From the NCBI RefSeq assembly GCF_002080455.1, contig NZ_CP020556.1, forward strand, positions 1-64,000: a stretch of DNA of 64,000 bases, given 5' to 3'. Below are positions 7,164 through 16,011 of the stretch, in pieces. The DNA comes from Streptomyces sp. Sge12. GTDB lineage: Bacteria; Actinomycetota; Actinomycetes; Streptomycetales; Streptomycetaceae. Numbering within the stretch: position 1 is the first letter of the stretch; the number at the start of each line of letters is the position of its first letter. A program made the translations under genes and the position numbers. The notes beneath the pieces were generated by a model. It made no database searches. It was given only the letters and a program-made list of their open reading frames with translations, and was not told the origin of the DNA.

Positions 7164-8544
7164 CTCCTTCGCGTCCCAGGTGCTGGGGAACATCGCCCGG
7201 ACGGCTCCGCCGTTCGCAGAGGCTCGGTCTTGTCAGGCCGATTACGGCAGGGCCCCGGAAGCGGAGCCTCGGTCCTTCTTCTCCTGGCTGCGCCATGCTC
7301 TGGCCTACAAGCCGCTGCACGACGACTCGCCAGGCCGGGACGCGATGCGTGTCCGGCGTGACGAGGAAGCGACCCAGCTTCAGCAGACATTCACGCGGGT
7401 GCCAGCACAGCACGACCACCAGAGCGAGACGGATCCGGTTCAGCCTGAAGATCATGTCCTTCGGGAGCACCAGGCGCAGGAGCTGGCTGACCAGCCGACC
7501 ACGACCGCAGCCCCAGGGCTGGACGCCGAGCTGCAGCAGCGCCTAGGCCATGCAGCACGTCAGCTCTGGCACCAATTGGCTGAATCGGAAGCCTCGGGAT
7601 ACGCGCTGTCGACACGAGACGAAGAGACCAGGGGCCGAGTACGGCTGGTCCTCGAACTCATCCGGACTACGGAGCTCAACAGCCTTGACCTGTCCGACCC
7701 GCTGTACGCGGAGTATCTGGGCGAACTGATCGCGCTCCGGGAAACCCTGGAGACCGTCTTGGGCCGCTCTCAGCTCGTCCGCTCATCTCAGCGCCGTAAC
7801 CCACGTTCCGTACCTTCCGATGCTGATCTCTCCGATGAGCAGCCCTCGAATCAACCACCTACCTACCGGTCCTCGTCCGCCCGTTCGAGCAAGACACAGG
7901 CACGGCTCGAAGGTGCGGTGTTCCTCACCGTGGCCGAAGTTGCCTCAATGATGCGCGTCTCGAAGATGACCGTCCACCGCCTCGTGCAGAATGGCCACCT
8001 TCCGGCGATCAGGGTTGGCCGCTCGTTCCGTGTCCTCGAAGATGCCGTTCACGCACTCCTTCGGGAGCAGGCAGGGGTGGATCCGGTTTCGGTGGGACTG
8101 CTGGTGGCGCTGGCCGGTGGCGCCGGTGGAGAGGTCGGCCGGCAGGCGTTGGCGGGGCTGTCCGCGCTGGTGCGGCGTCCGTTCCGGCGCGGTGACGGCA
8201 CGGACGGCCAGGACCCGCCGGTCAGTTCCGGGGTGGCCGAGTTGGCCCGGCTGGAACAGGATCCGGCCGACCAGGCGCGGGCGCAGGCGCTGAGCACGGC
8301 GCTGGCGGTGCGGGCCGTCCTGGACACCGGCTTCCGTACCGCCCTTGAGGGCTGGCACGAGCAGGCGAAGCTGGTGCGTACCGGCGACGGCGAGATCACC
8401 GACACCATCAGCGGCGGCACCCTGAACGAGCCGGTGTTGCAGGGCCGGGACTTCTCCGGGCTGTCCTTCACTACCACTCCGCCGCTGCCCGTGCGGCCAC
8501 CGGCCGCCGACGGCGACGGCGCCACTCCGCCGGCGCAGGGCTGA
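7153..8544 (+). CDS. Excisionase-type HTH protein with C-terminal Streptomyces domain
   Basis: 463 aa from GTG 7153, ribosome site GGGAGG. Residues 1-250 are low-complexity, charged and partly helical. Residues 256-308 (FLTVAEVASMMRVSKMTVHR, then IRVGRSFRVLEDAV) are a complete BldC/excisionase-type MerR-like helix-turn-helix. From residue 309 (DPVSVGLLVALAGGAGGEVG) to the end is a glycine-rich helical region that looks like a separate small protein; an in-frame GTG at 8077 preceded by GGGAG could start it alone. So this is either a real fusion or two genes whose stop/start boundary was lost. It is probably co-expressed with the upstream membrane protein. Confidence 0.6.
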   Translation: MHSDSFASQVLGNIARTAPPFAEARSCQADYGRAPEAEPRSFFSWLRHALAYKPLHDDSPGRDAMRVRRDEEATQLQQTFTRVPAQHDHQSETDPVQPEDHVLREHQAQELADQPTTTAAPGLDAELQQRLGHAARQLWHQLAESEASGYALSTRDEETRGRVRLVLELIRTTELNSLDLSDPLYAEYLGELIALRETLETVLGRSQLVRSSQRRNPRSVPSDADLSDEQPSNQPPTYRSSSARSSKTQARLEGAVFLTVAEVASMMRVSKMTVHRLVQNGHLPAIRVGRSFRVLEDAVHALLREQAGVDPVSVGLLVALAGGAGGEVGRQALAGLSALVRRPFRRGDGTDGQDPPVSSGVAELARLEQDPADQARAQALSTALAVRAVLDTGFRTALEGWHEQAKLVRTGDGEITDTISGGTLNEPVLQGRDFSGLSFTTTPPLPVRPPAADGDGATPPAQG

Positions 8545-9212
8545 CCGGAGTGGGAGAGACGTCGGAATCAGCCCGGCTTCGCCAGATGCCCGCATGCGTG
8601 GGCAGGGACGAGCCAGGTCAGTCGGACGTACCGGTGGGTAGCCGGCAGCGACCGTACGTCCGGCCGACAGGGCCAGGCGGGCCCCGAGCTGCCGGGCGTG
8701 CGTGAGGAGGTGAGAGGGGTTCGGCGAGCGTGGGCCGATGAGGTGCATCTCCGCCAGAGGGCGCGACCGATCGCGTAGGAGTGCCGGCGCCCTGGAACCC
8801 GACTGACCATCCGGCATGGGTGAAAAGCGGAGCTGCTACGGATAACGCCCGTCGACCCAGGAGATAGGGCCGAACCGCCCCTGTGGGCCCTCGGGCGCGT
8901 TACCGCATCGGCCCCTGCCCAGCCCGAGTCGAGAGCCGCATGTGGCACAGGTCACACCGTGACAGTGCGCGAGTTCCTGGGCGAACCTTTTTACACCGTT
9001 GGCCCAATTAGCTATACGGAGCGCAACGGAAGTTCCGCTGAACGCTGCTTTCAGGCCGTGGAAGCAGGGATGCGGGGGGTGCGACGGCCTCTGCCGTGCG
9101 CGTAGAGTGAGCAGCGCTTACATCGCGAGTAACCACTCGGGCGGGACTGTTTCCGGACCCCCGACGTCGGTGTCCGGCACTTCGCCGGTCCCGCGTTCCG
9201 AGAGGAAGCTCT
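8545..9212 (+). other. Non-coding stretch, no supported gene
   Basis: 668 bases between the HTH fusion gene and the 45-aa gene. Open frames exist on both strands but have no ribosome sites, no domain pattern and no paralog here. The last 200 bases are less GC-rich (TTTTTACACCG near 8990) and probably hold the promoter of the next small gene. Confidence 0.4.
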
Positions 9213-9350
9213 ATGAGTGAGCATCTGTGGCCCACGCCGGTCGACTGGCGGAAGGTGCGTCAGCGCGTCCGCCTCTGGCTCGCCCCGGCGTTGGCCGCGC
9301 TGTACTGGGTCGGTCGCATGATCCGCGAGGGATTCTTCTCCCGGATGTGA
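9213..9350 (+). CDS. Small protein of 45 aa, unknown
   Basis: ATG 9213 is preceded by a strong ribosome site (GAGAGGAAG, 5 bases away), and the TGA is followed directly by a terminator hairpin, so this short frame has complete expression signals. The product is rich in Trp and Arg, with an amphipathic centre (WRKVRQRVRLWLAPALAALYWVG) that could lie on a membrane surface. No family recognised. Confidence 0.55.
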   Translation: MSEHLWPTPVDWRKVRQRVRLWLAPALAALYWVGRMIREGFFSRM

Positions 9351-9356
9351 CGACGC

Positions 9357-9381
9357 CCCCGGCTCATCTACCTAGCCGGGG
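9357..9381 (+). terminator. Hairpin terminator after the 45-aa gene
   Basis: Arms CCCCGGCT (9357-9364) and AGCCGGGG (9374-9381), starting seven bases after the stop codon. Confidence 0.7.
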
Positions 9382-9549
9382 ACGCCCAAAGCGGCAATGG
9401 GTGCCCTCGCCGTTCCAGCGGCGGGGGCACTGCCGTTTCCGCTATCAACTTTTATGTGTCCACCTAACCATGCCAGCAGCTCCGCCCCCTGTCACACGCC
9501 GCCTGGGCCCAGCCGACTGCCGAAAGCGCGGCTCGCGCCCGGGCCACCG

Positions 9550-9792
9550 GGTCAGACGGTCCTACCTTGTTGGTGGGTTGGACGGGCCGTCGTAAGGTCC
9601 AGAGATCCAGAGACACCGGGTATGGCTTTCAGACGGCTGCCCTCGATGGTTCCCCCGACCTGGCCGCCCGGTGTCTCACGGCGACTCGACCGCTGATTAG
9701 GAGCTGCGAGCCCCTCGGGTGCATCGCTGAGTAGGACCACGCTGGCGAGGTCGTCCGGACGAACAGCACGCGTCGAACGACCGGAGGAACAG
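9550..9792 (+). other. IS110 non-coding end, candidate bridge-RNA region
   Basis: IS110-group elements encode their bridge (guide) RNA in the long non-coding end before the transposase. This 240-base stretch directly precedes such a transposase, has no supported gene and contains several short complementary blocks. I cannot place the element end or the guide loops without folding and comparison with related copies. Confidence 0.35.
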
Positions 9793-10983
9793 GTGGCCCA
9801 TATCTGGGCAGGCACGGACATCGGCAAGACCCACCACCATTGCGTGGTCCTGGACACCGAGGGCAGGAAGCTGCTGTCGCGCCGGGTTCTGAACGACGAG
9901 CCGGAGCTGCTGGCCCTGCTCGCCGATGTCCTGGCACTGGACGAGGACGTACTCTGGGCCGTCGACGTCGCCGACGGCATGGCAGCCCTGCTGATCAACG
10001 TGCTCCTCAACCACGGCCAGCAGCTGGTCTACATACCTGGCCTGGCCGTCAACCGGGCCTCGGCCGGCTACCGGGGCATGGGCAAGACCGACGCCAAAGA
10101 CGCCGTCGTCATCGCCGACCAGGCCCGGATGCGCCGGGACCTGGCCGTCATCCGGCCGGACGACGAGCACGCCGTCGAGCTGAGGATCCTCACCGAACGC
10201 CGCTCCGACCTGACCGCCGACCGCACCCGCAGGATCAACCGGCTGCGCGGCCAAATCACTGGAATTTTCCCGGCGTTGGAGCGGGTCCTGGATATGGGCA
10301 ACGTCGGCCCCCTGGTCCTTCTCACCGGTTACCAGACCCCGGCCGCCCTGCGCCGGACCGGCCGCAGCCGCCTGGAGACCTGGCTGCGCAACCGCAAGGT
10401 CCGCAGCGCCGACACCCTGGCCCAGGCCGCCCTAGAGGCTGCCGAGCGCCAGCACACCACCGTCCCCGGGGAGAAGATCGCCGCCCAGGTGATCCACACG
10501 CTGGCGAAGGAGGTGATGGGCCTCAACGAGCAGATCACCGAGATCGACAAGCTCATTGCGGCCCAGTTCCGCGACCACGACCTCGCCGAAGTGATCGCCA
10601 GCATGCCCGGCATCGGCCCGCTGCTGGGCGCCGAGTTTCTAGCCGCCACTGCCGGCGACATGAGCCGCTTCGCCAGCGCCGACCGCCTCGCCAGCTTCGC
10701 CGGAGTCGCCCCGGTGCCCCGCGACTCCGGCAACGTCAGCGGCAACCTGCACCGTCCCCGGCGCTACCACCGCGGGCTACAACGCGTCTTCTACACCTCC
10801 GCGCTCATCAGCATCCGCAGCTGCGAGGAGTCCCGCCGCTTCTACGAACGCAAACGCGCCGAAGGCAAGCGACACACCCAGGCTGTCCTCGCTCTGGCCC
10901 GACGACGCGTCAACGTCCTGTGGGCCCTCATCCGCGACGGACAGTGCTTCCAACATGGACTCCGTGTCATTACTGCCGCTTGA
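9793..10983 (+). CDS. IS110-family DEDD transposase
   Basis: 396 aa from GTG 9793, ribosome site GGAGGAAC. The N-terminal DEDD (RuvC-like) domain is visible as AGTDIGKTHHHCVVLD with its first Asp, an acidic cluster at VLWAVDVADG, and KTDAKDAVVIADQAR near residues 95-110. A helical spacer precedes the C-terminal Transposase_20 domain (SMPGIGPLLGAEFLA, FASADRLASFAGVAPVPRDSG), which carries the conserved Ser region. The length is normal for the family and the frame is intact, so it may be active. IS110 enzymes use a bridge RNA encoded in the element's non-coding end to choose the target. The element sits just left of the Tn3-family inverted repeat at 11063. Confidence 0.9.
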   Translation: MAHIWAGTDIGKTHHHCVVLDTEGRKLLSRRVLNDEPELLALLADVLALDEDVLWAVDVADGMAALLINVLLNHGQQLVYIPGLAVNRASAGYRGMGKTDAKDAVVIADQARMRRDLAVIRPDDEHAVELRILTERRSDLTADRTRRINRLRGQITGIFPALERVLDMGNVGPLVLLTGYQTPAALRRTGRSRLETWLRNRKVRSADTLAQAALEAAERQHTTVPGEKIAAQVIHTLAKEVMGLNEQITEIDKLIAAQFRDHDLAEVIASMPGIGPLLGAEFLAATAGDMSRFASADRLASFAGVAPVPRDSGNVSGNLHRPRRYHRGLQRVFYTSALISIRSCEESRRFYERKRAEGKRHTQAVLALARRRVNVLWALIRDGQCFQHGLRVITAA

Positions 10984-11062
10984 CAACAGCATTAGGAGGT
11001 CGGGGACGCAGTGAAGTCGTGGCGCTGGAATCCACGTCCGTCACCCTGCCAGTCCAGGAACA

Positions 11063-11109
11063 GGGGTCCCCGTAGTAACCGCCGCAAAAGCAACGAATAT
11101 CGCTGACCT
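11063..11109 (+). repeat. Left terminal inverted repeat of the 4.9-kb Tn3 element
   Basis: Starts GGGGTCCCC and matches the complement of 15935-15981 at 43 of 47 positions. Confidence 0.9.
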
Positions 11110-11253
11110 GGGACGTTGCCGCTCGCCGCTGATGATCAGCAGCCGGCCTTGCGCCGTGTCTTGAGGAGTGACCGGGTCGTTCACCATGCAATGCGGTAAG
11201 CCGCCGATACGACGGGGCGGCCCGCACGTCAGTGGTTGTGGTGGGGGTTCTGG

Positions 11254-14200
11254 GTGGCGACCCGTGTGTTCGCGGATGACGAGCTGGCGCGGCTGCGCGG
11301 CTTTCCGGAGATCAACAAGGAAGAGCTGATCCGGTTCTTCACCCTGACGCCGGCGGACGTGGGGTTCATCGACCCGGGCCGCGGTCGTAGTCCGAAGGAC
11401 CGGCTGGGGCTGGCGGTCCAGCTGTGTTCGCTGCCGTGGCTCGGGTTCGTCCCGGACGACGTCGCCTCGGCGCCCCCGGCGGCGGTGGCCCGGCTCTCCG
11501 AGCATCTACAGATTCCCGTGGGTGAGCTGCGGTTCTACGGCGAGCGGAAGCAGACTCGCACCGGACACCTGCGCGAGGTGACCCGGTACCTGGACTGGAA
11601 GCCCGCGAAGACGCTGGAGCTGAAGGAGCTGGACGAGTTCCTGCTCGCCCGCGCGATGGAGCATGACTCCCCGTCACTGCTGTTCCGTCTGGCCTGTGAG
11701 CACTTGGCGTCCTCGCGGGTGGTGCGGCCCGGGGTGGTGAAGCTGCTGGAGCGGGTGGCCACGGCGCGGGCGGAGGCCGGGCGGGAGACGTACCAGCGGG
11801 TGCGGTACCTGCTGACGCCGAAGCTGATGGGCGAGCTGGACGGGCTGCTGGCCGTGGACTCGGCTATCGGGACGACGCGGCTGAACTGGCTGCCCAAGGG
11901 GGCGACCGGGGACTCGGCGAACGCGGTGAAGGCGGAGCTGGACAAGCTGGGGTTCCTGCGCGGCATGGACGCCCACACCCTGGACCTGACGGGCTTGCCG
12001 GCGGAGCGGCGCCGGTTCCTGGCGGCGGTCGGGCGCCGGCTGACCGCGCAGTCGCTGGACCGGCGTGAGCCGCAGCGCAGGCATCCGATCCTGTTGACGG
12101 TGCTCTCGCAGTCGGCCTCCGATGTGCTGGATGAGGTCATCGGCCTGTTCGACCAAGCCGTCTCGGCGCGGGAGAGCCGGGCGCGCATCAAGATGCGGGA
12201 CGCGCTGGCGGCCCGCGCCGCGGCCGGGGAGGGGCGGCAGGCCCTGCTGGATGAGATCCTGCCGGTCCTGGTCGACACCGGGATCGAGGACGAGATGGTC
12301 GGCGCTCTGCTGCGGAACACCATCGGCATGGAGCGGCTGCGGGCCGCTGTTGCCCAGTCCACCGGCCGGCTGCCGCGCGACAACGGTCATCTGGCGATGC
12401 TGGAGGGCTCCTACTCCTACCTGCGGCAGTTCACCCCGGACGTGCTGAAGGCCATCAGCTTCACAGGCGGTACGGGCTCCGAGGCGCTGATGGAGGCCGT
12501 GGCGGTCCTGGAGAAGCTGAACGCGGACGGGGCCCGGAAGGTCCCAGACGGTGCGCCGACGGACTTCGTGCCCGCCAAGTGGGCTGGCTACCTGGAGCAG
12601 GCGGCTCGGGACCGGGACGTCACGGCGTATCGGCATTTCTGGGAGCTGACGGTGCTCCTGGGCCTGCGCGACGGGCTCCGGTCGGGGGATGTGTTTGTGC
12701 CGTCCTCGCGCCGGTACGCCGACCCTGCCTCGTACCTGCTCACGCCCGCGCAGTGGGAGGGGCAGCGGGAGCAGTTCTGCCAGCTGGTCGGCAAGCCGAC
12801 TGACGCCCGCGTCGCGTTGGACGGGTGCAAGGAAGAACTGGCGGCCGCGATGGCGGATCTGGAGAAGGTGCTGGGCAACCGGAAGGCGGGCACCGGCGAG
12901 GTGCGGCTGTCGCCGGGCGGGGAGCTGATCATCCCGCCGCTGTCGGCGGAGGACATCCCGGCGGAGGCCGCCGAGCTGAAGGAGGAGCTCTCGGAGCTGC
13001 TGCCTCTGGCCCCGATCGCCTCCCTGCTGGTGGAGCTGGACCGGCGAACCGGGTTCCTGGACTGCTTCACGCACGCCGGCGGCAAGCAGACCCGCTCGCC
13101 GGAGCTGAAGCGGAACCTGCTGGCGGTGCTGATCGCGAACGCGACGAATCTGGGCCTGGTGCGGATGGCGGAGGCGTGCGGGATCTCCTACGACATCCTG
13201 GCCTGGACCCAGGAGTGGTACGTCCGCGAGGAGACCTTGGCTGCGGCGAATGCCGCGGTGGTCAACTACCACCACCGTCTTCCGCTGACCCAGGCGTTCG
13301 GCGGCGGCACGCTGTCCTCCTCGGACGGACAGCGGTTCCCGGTGAAGGGCAAGTCGACGACGGCGCGGGCGATGAAGAAGTACTTCGCCGGCCGCGGCCT
13401 GTCGACGTACACGCACGTCTCGGACCAGCACACGACGTTCGGCACGAAGGTGATCGTGGTGACCCGCCGGGAGGCGCACTACGTGCTGGACGAGATCATG
13501 GGCAACAAGACCGACCTGCCGATCGTGGAGCACGCCACGGATACGCATGGCGTGACCTTGGTCAACTTCGCACTGTTCGACCTCGTCGGGATGCAGCTGT
13601 CGCCGCGCATCCGGGACCTGGGGAAGATCGCCCTGTACCGGATGGACCCACAGCGGGACGTCAACGGCTTCTGGCCGGTGGCAGGGCCCCTGCTCACCCA
13701 GAAGATCAACATGGGGCTGATCGAGGAGAACTGGGACGATCTGCTGCGGCTGGCGGGGTCGATCAAGTTCGGGCACGCCACCGCCTCACTGATCGTGGGC
13801 AAGCTGTCCGCCTCCTCCCGGCAGAACACCCTGGCCGCGGCGCTGAAGGAGTACGGGGCGCTTCGTCGTACGGTCTACGCCGCCCGCTATCTTGCGGACG
13901 AGACCTACCGCAGGAAGATCGCCCGCCAGCTCAACAAGGGCGAGTCCCTGCACTCGCTGCGCCGCAGCCTGCTCTACGCGCACGAGGGCGCGATCAGGCA
14001 CCGCCACCTGACCGCGCAGACCGAGCAGGCATGGTGCCTGACGCCGCTGACCACGTGGGCCGCACCGGCGAACTCGACCGGCTCGACACCGCGCTCGCCA
14101 GTCCCGGCGGGGCCGTCGTCCAGGCTGTGCACGGACTGGGCGGCATCGGAAAGAGCACCCTGGCCGCGCACTGGGCCGCCACCCGCCCCCACGGCCATGC

Positions 14201-14286
14201 CCCGATGTGGTGGATCACCGCCGACACTCCCGTTGGCGTGCAGCAGGGCCTGGCTGGCCTTGCCGGCGCCCTGCAACCGGTTCTGA
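11254..14286 (+). CDS. tnpA: Tn3-family transposase TnpA, C-terminus replaced
   Basis: I start at GTG 11254 (VATRVFADDELARL), the usual N-terminus; the frame also runs a few codons upstream. True TnpA sequence covers about 930 residues. DDE-type catalytic regions are visible: SSSDGQRFPVKG (first Asp), EHATDTHGVTLVNF (second Asp) and LIEENWDDLLRLAGSIKFG (Glu). It is followed by the conserved AIRHRHLTAQTEQAWCLT near 14035. After that point the frame encodes 80 unrelated residues, because the DNA changes to a STAND-TPR gene read in another frame. About 60-70 C-terminal residues expected in a complete TnpA are missing, so activity is doubtful. Confidence 0.85.
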   Translation: MATRVFADDELARLRGFPEINKEELIRFFTLTPADVGFIDPGRGRSPKDRLGLAVQLCSLPWLGFVPDDVASAPPAAVARLSEHLQIPVGELRFYGERKQTRTGHLREVTRYLDWKPAKTLELKELDEFLLARAMEHDSPSLLFRLACEHLASSRVVRPGVVKLLERVATARAEAGRETYQRVRYLLTPKLMGELDGLLAVDSAIGTTRLNWLPKGATGDSANAVKAELDKLGFLRGMDAHTLDLTGLPAERRRFLAAVGRRLTAQSLDRREPQRRHPILLTVLSQSASDVLDEVIGLFDQAVSARESRARIKMRDALAARAAAGEGRQALLDEILPVLVDTGIEDEMVGALLRNTIGMERLRAAVAQSTGRLPRDNGHLAMLEGSYSYLRQFTPDVLKAISFTGGTGSEALMEAVAVLEKLNADGARKVPDGAPTDFVPAKWAGYLEQAARDRDVTAYRHFWELTVLLGLRDGLRSGDVFVPSSRRYADPASYLLTPAQWEGQREQFCQLVGKPTDARVALDGCKEELAAAMADLEKVLGNRKAGTGEVRLSPGGELIIPPLSAEDIPAEAAELKEELSELLPLAPIASLLVELDRRTGFLDCFTHAGGKQTRSPELKRNLLAVLIANATNLGLVRMAEACGISYDILAWTQEWYVREETLAAANAAVVNYHHRLPLTQAFGGGTLSSSDGQRFPVKGKSTTARAMKKYFAGRGLSTYTHVSDQHTTFGTKVIVVTRREAHYVLDEIMGNKTDLPIVEHATDTHGVTLVNFALFDLVGMQLSPRIRDLGKIALYRMDPQRDVNGFWPVAGPLLTQKINMGLIEENWDDLLRLAGSIKFGHATASLIVGKLSASSRQNTLAAALKEYGALRRTVYAARYLADETYRRKIARQLNKGESLHSLRRSLLYAHEGAIRHRHLTAQTEQAWCLTPLTTWAAPANSTGSTPRSPVPAGPSSRLCTDWAASERAPWPRTGPPPAPTAMPRCGGSPPTLPLACSRAWLALPAPCNRF

Positions 14287-15500
14287 CCACCGGCGCCCTG
14301 CCCGACGAGGCGCTGGCGGAGTGGGCTATGCAGTGGCTGGGCAGCCACACTGGGTGGTTGCTGATCCTGGACAACGTCAGCAACCCCGCCGACATCGCCC
14401 CGCTGCTCGCTCGCGCCGGTAAGCGGGGACGCTTCCTGATCACCAGCCGCCTCGCCACCCCCTGGCACGGCATCCCCACCGTGGTGCGCCTGGACGTCCT
14501 AGAGGCGGCCGAAGCCCTGGACCTGCTCACCCGCATCGCCACCACCGCCGGCCCCCGGAACCTGGACGGCGCCGCCGAACTGTGCGCCGAACTCGGCCAC
14601 CTACCCCTGGCCGTCGAACAGGCAGCCGCCTACCTCGCGCAGAGCCCGCTCATCACCCCCCGCGCCTACCTCGCCATGCTCGATCAGCACCCGGCGGCGA
14701 TGTACCGACAGGGCGCCGTCGGCACCGCACCCGAGCGCACCATCGCCCGGATCTGGCACATCACCCTGGACCGGATCACCACGCTCCAGCCCCTGGCCGC
14801 AGACCTGCTGCGCGTCCTGGCCTGGTACGCCCCCGACCAGATCCCCGCCACCCTCCTGGACGGCCTGTCCGACCCGCCCGCAGTGAACGCCGCGCTCGGC
14901 CTCCTGACCGCATACAGCATGATCACCCCCGACCCCGCCACCGGCACCCTCGCCGTCCACCGGCTCGTCCAGGCCCTCGCCCGCACCCCCGACCCCGACG
15001 ACCCGCACCGCACTGCCAACGCCATCGACCAGGCCCGCGAGCAGGCCACCTCTCAACTGCACGCAGCCCTGCCCGCTACCTGGGACGACCCCGCCACCTG
15101 GCCGACATGGCGCACCCTGATCCCTCACCTGGAGGCCCTCGCAGCCCACGCACCCGCCAGCACAGACACAGACACGACCGCGCTCCTCCTCCGCCGCGCC
15201 GGGAACTTCCTCAACAACCAGGGCCAGCTCACCCGCACGATCGCGTATCAACAAAGAGCCCTGGCCACCATGGTGCGGGTGCTGGGCGAGGACCACCCCG
15301 ACACCCTGACCTCCCGCAACAACCTCGCCTACGCCTATCAGTCGGCGGGGGACCTAGGCCGAGCCATTCCCCTCTACGAGCAGACCCTCACCGACTCCCT
15401 ACGGGTGCTAGGCGAGGACCACCCCTTGACGGGAACGTTCCAAAGTAATCTCGCCATCGCCATCGCCGAACGCGATGGCGGTGAGCCCGGGCAGCTTTGA
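14031..15500 (+). CDS. STAND (NB-ARC-like) ATPase-TPR fragment captured in a transposon
   Basis: 489 codons if begun at ATG 14031, which actually lies in the tnpA 3' end; the native start and N-terminal effector domain are absent. The captured part starts at DHVGRTGELDRLDTAL and has a Walker A (HGLGGIGKST), a Walker B (WLLILDN), an NB-ARC-type RFLITSR and the LPLAVEQAAAYL helix, then a winged-helix-like arm and TPRs (TSRNNLAYAYQSAGDLGRAI, then ERDGGEPGQL and a stop). Proteins of this class are STAND switches in conflict systems: TPRs sense, the ATPase oligomerises, an N-terminal effector acts. Here the effector was cut off at the left junction and the TPR array was cut at about 15490 where resolvase DNA resumes. 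Probably non-functional. Confidence 0.75.
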   Translation: MVPDAADHVGRTGELDRLDTALASPGGAVVQAVHGLGGIGKSTLAAHWAATRPHGHAPMWWITADTPVGVQQGLAGLAGALQPVLTTGALPDEALAEWAMQWLGSHTGWLLILDNVSNPADIAPLLARAGKRGRFLITSRLATPWHGIPTVVRLDVLEAAEALDLLTRIATTAGPRNLDGAAELCAELGHLPLAVEQAAAYLAQSPLITPRAYLAMLDQHPAAMYRQGAVGTAPERTIARIWHITLDRITTLQPLAADLLRVLAWYAPDQIPATLLDGLSDPPAVNAALGLLTAYSMITPDPATGTLAVHRLVQALARTPDPDDPHRTANAIDQAREQATSQLHAALPATWDDPATWPTWRTLIPHLEALAAHAPASTDTDTTALLLRRAGNFLNNQGQLTRTIAYQQRALATMVRVLGEDHPDTLTSRNNLAYAYQSAGDLGRAIPLYEQTLTDSLRVLGEDHPLTGTFQSNLAIAIAERDGGEPGQL

Positions 15501-15909
15501 CTCCTGTGTCACAAGCATGCGCGAGACACTGAATCTCGTCCACGACCTCACGCAGCGCGGCATCTTCCTGCGCACACTCGGCGACAAACTCGCCGTGGAC
15601 ACCAGCGACCCAGGACCCGGCACCGATATGGCCATCGCGCTGCTGGCGATGTTCGCGCAGATGGAACGGATCTACATGCTGGAGCGCGCCGCCGGCGCCC
15701 GCGCGGCCAAGGAAGCCCGCGGCCTGCCGACGGGGCGTCCGGCGAAGCTGAACGCGACCACCCGAGCCGGGGCAGCTCAGCGGATCAAGGACGGCGCGAT
15801 CCCCGAGCAGGTCGCCGCCGAGCTCGGCGTCAGCCGCTCCACGCTGTACCGGGAGCTGCGCAAGCACCGCGAGGGCGCCATCGTCGAACAAGCCGGACGG
15901 GAAGGCTGA
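15475..15909 (+). pseudogene. tnpR: Serine resolvase, N-terminal half missing
   Basis: The frame from ATG 15475 has about 12 foreign codons, then TLNLVHDLTQRGIFLRTLGD, MAIALLAMFAQMERIYMLER (the E-helix region) and a C-terminal helix-turn-helix (EQVAAELGVSRSTLYRELRK). This is the C-terminal two-thirds of a Tn3 resolvase. The catalytic Ser near the N-terminus and the first conserved Arg residues are absent, so it cannot recombine DNA. The junction with the captured STAND-TPR piece is near 15490-15510. Its right neighbour is the transposon end. Confidence 0.8.
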
Positions 15910-15934
15910 CCAACGGCCCAAGCCAGATCCCAGC

Positions 15935-15981
15935 AGGTCAGCCATATCCGTTGTTTTTGCGGCGGCTACTACGGGGACCCC
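15935..15981 (-). repeat. Right terminal inverted repeat of the 4.9-kb Tn3 element
   Basis: Complement reads GGGGTCCCCGTAGTAGCC and onward; 43 of 47 bases match the left repeat. The element ends 31 bases after the stop codon of the convergent 16012 gene. Confidence 0.9.
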
Positions 15982-16011
15982 TCCCCGACACGACGGTTTT
16001 GGGGGTCTCAC

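Larger units (their letters stand above)
11063..15981 (+). mobile_element. Tn3-family transposon (Tn4556-like), internally replaced
   Basis: Bounded by 47-bp inverted repeats beginning GGGGTCCCCGTAGTA (11063-11109 and 15935-15981; four mismatches). It contains tnpA without its C-terminal end, an inserted 3' part of a STAND-TPR gene, and a resolvase without its N-terminal half. Total 4.9 kb. The five bases outside each end do not match, so the target duplication has been lost or an end was rearranged. Confidence 0.85.

Noticed and set aside
11674..13776. Minus-strand 700-codon frame
   Set aside because: Antisense shadow of tnpA; the plus strand carries the DDE motifs.
15475..15909. Functional resolvase
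   Set aside because: It lacks the catalytic Ser region at the N-terminus; the first codons come from the captured STAND-TPR piece.
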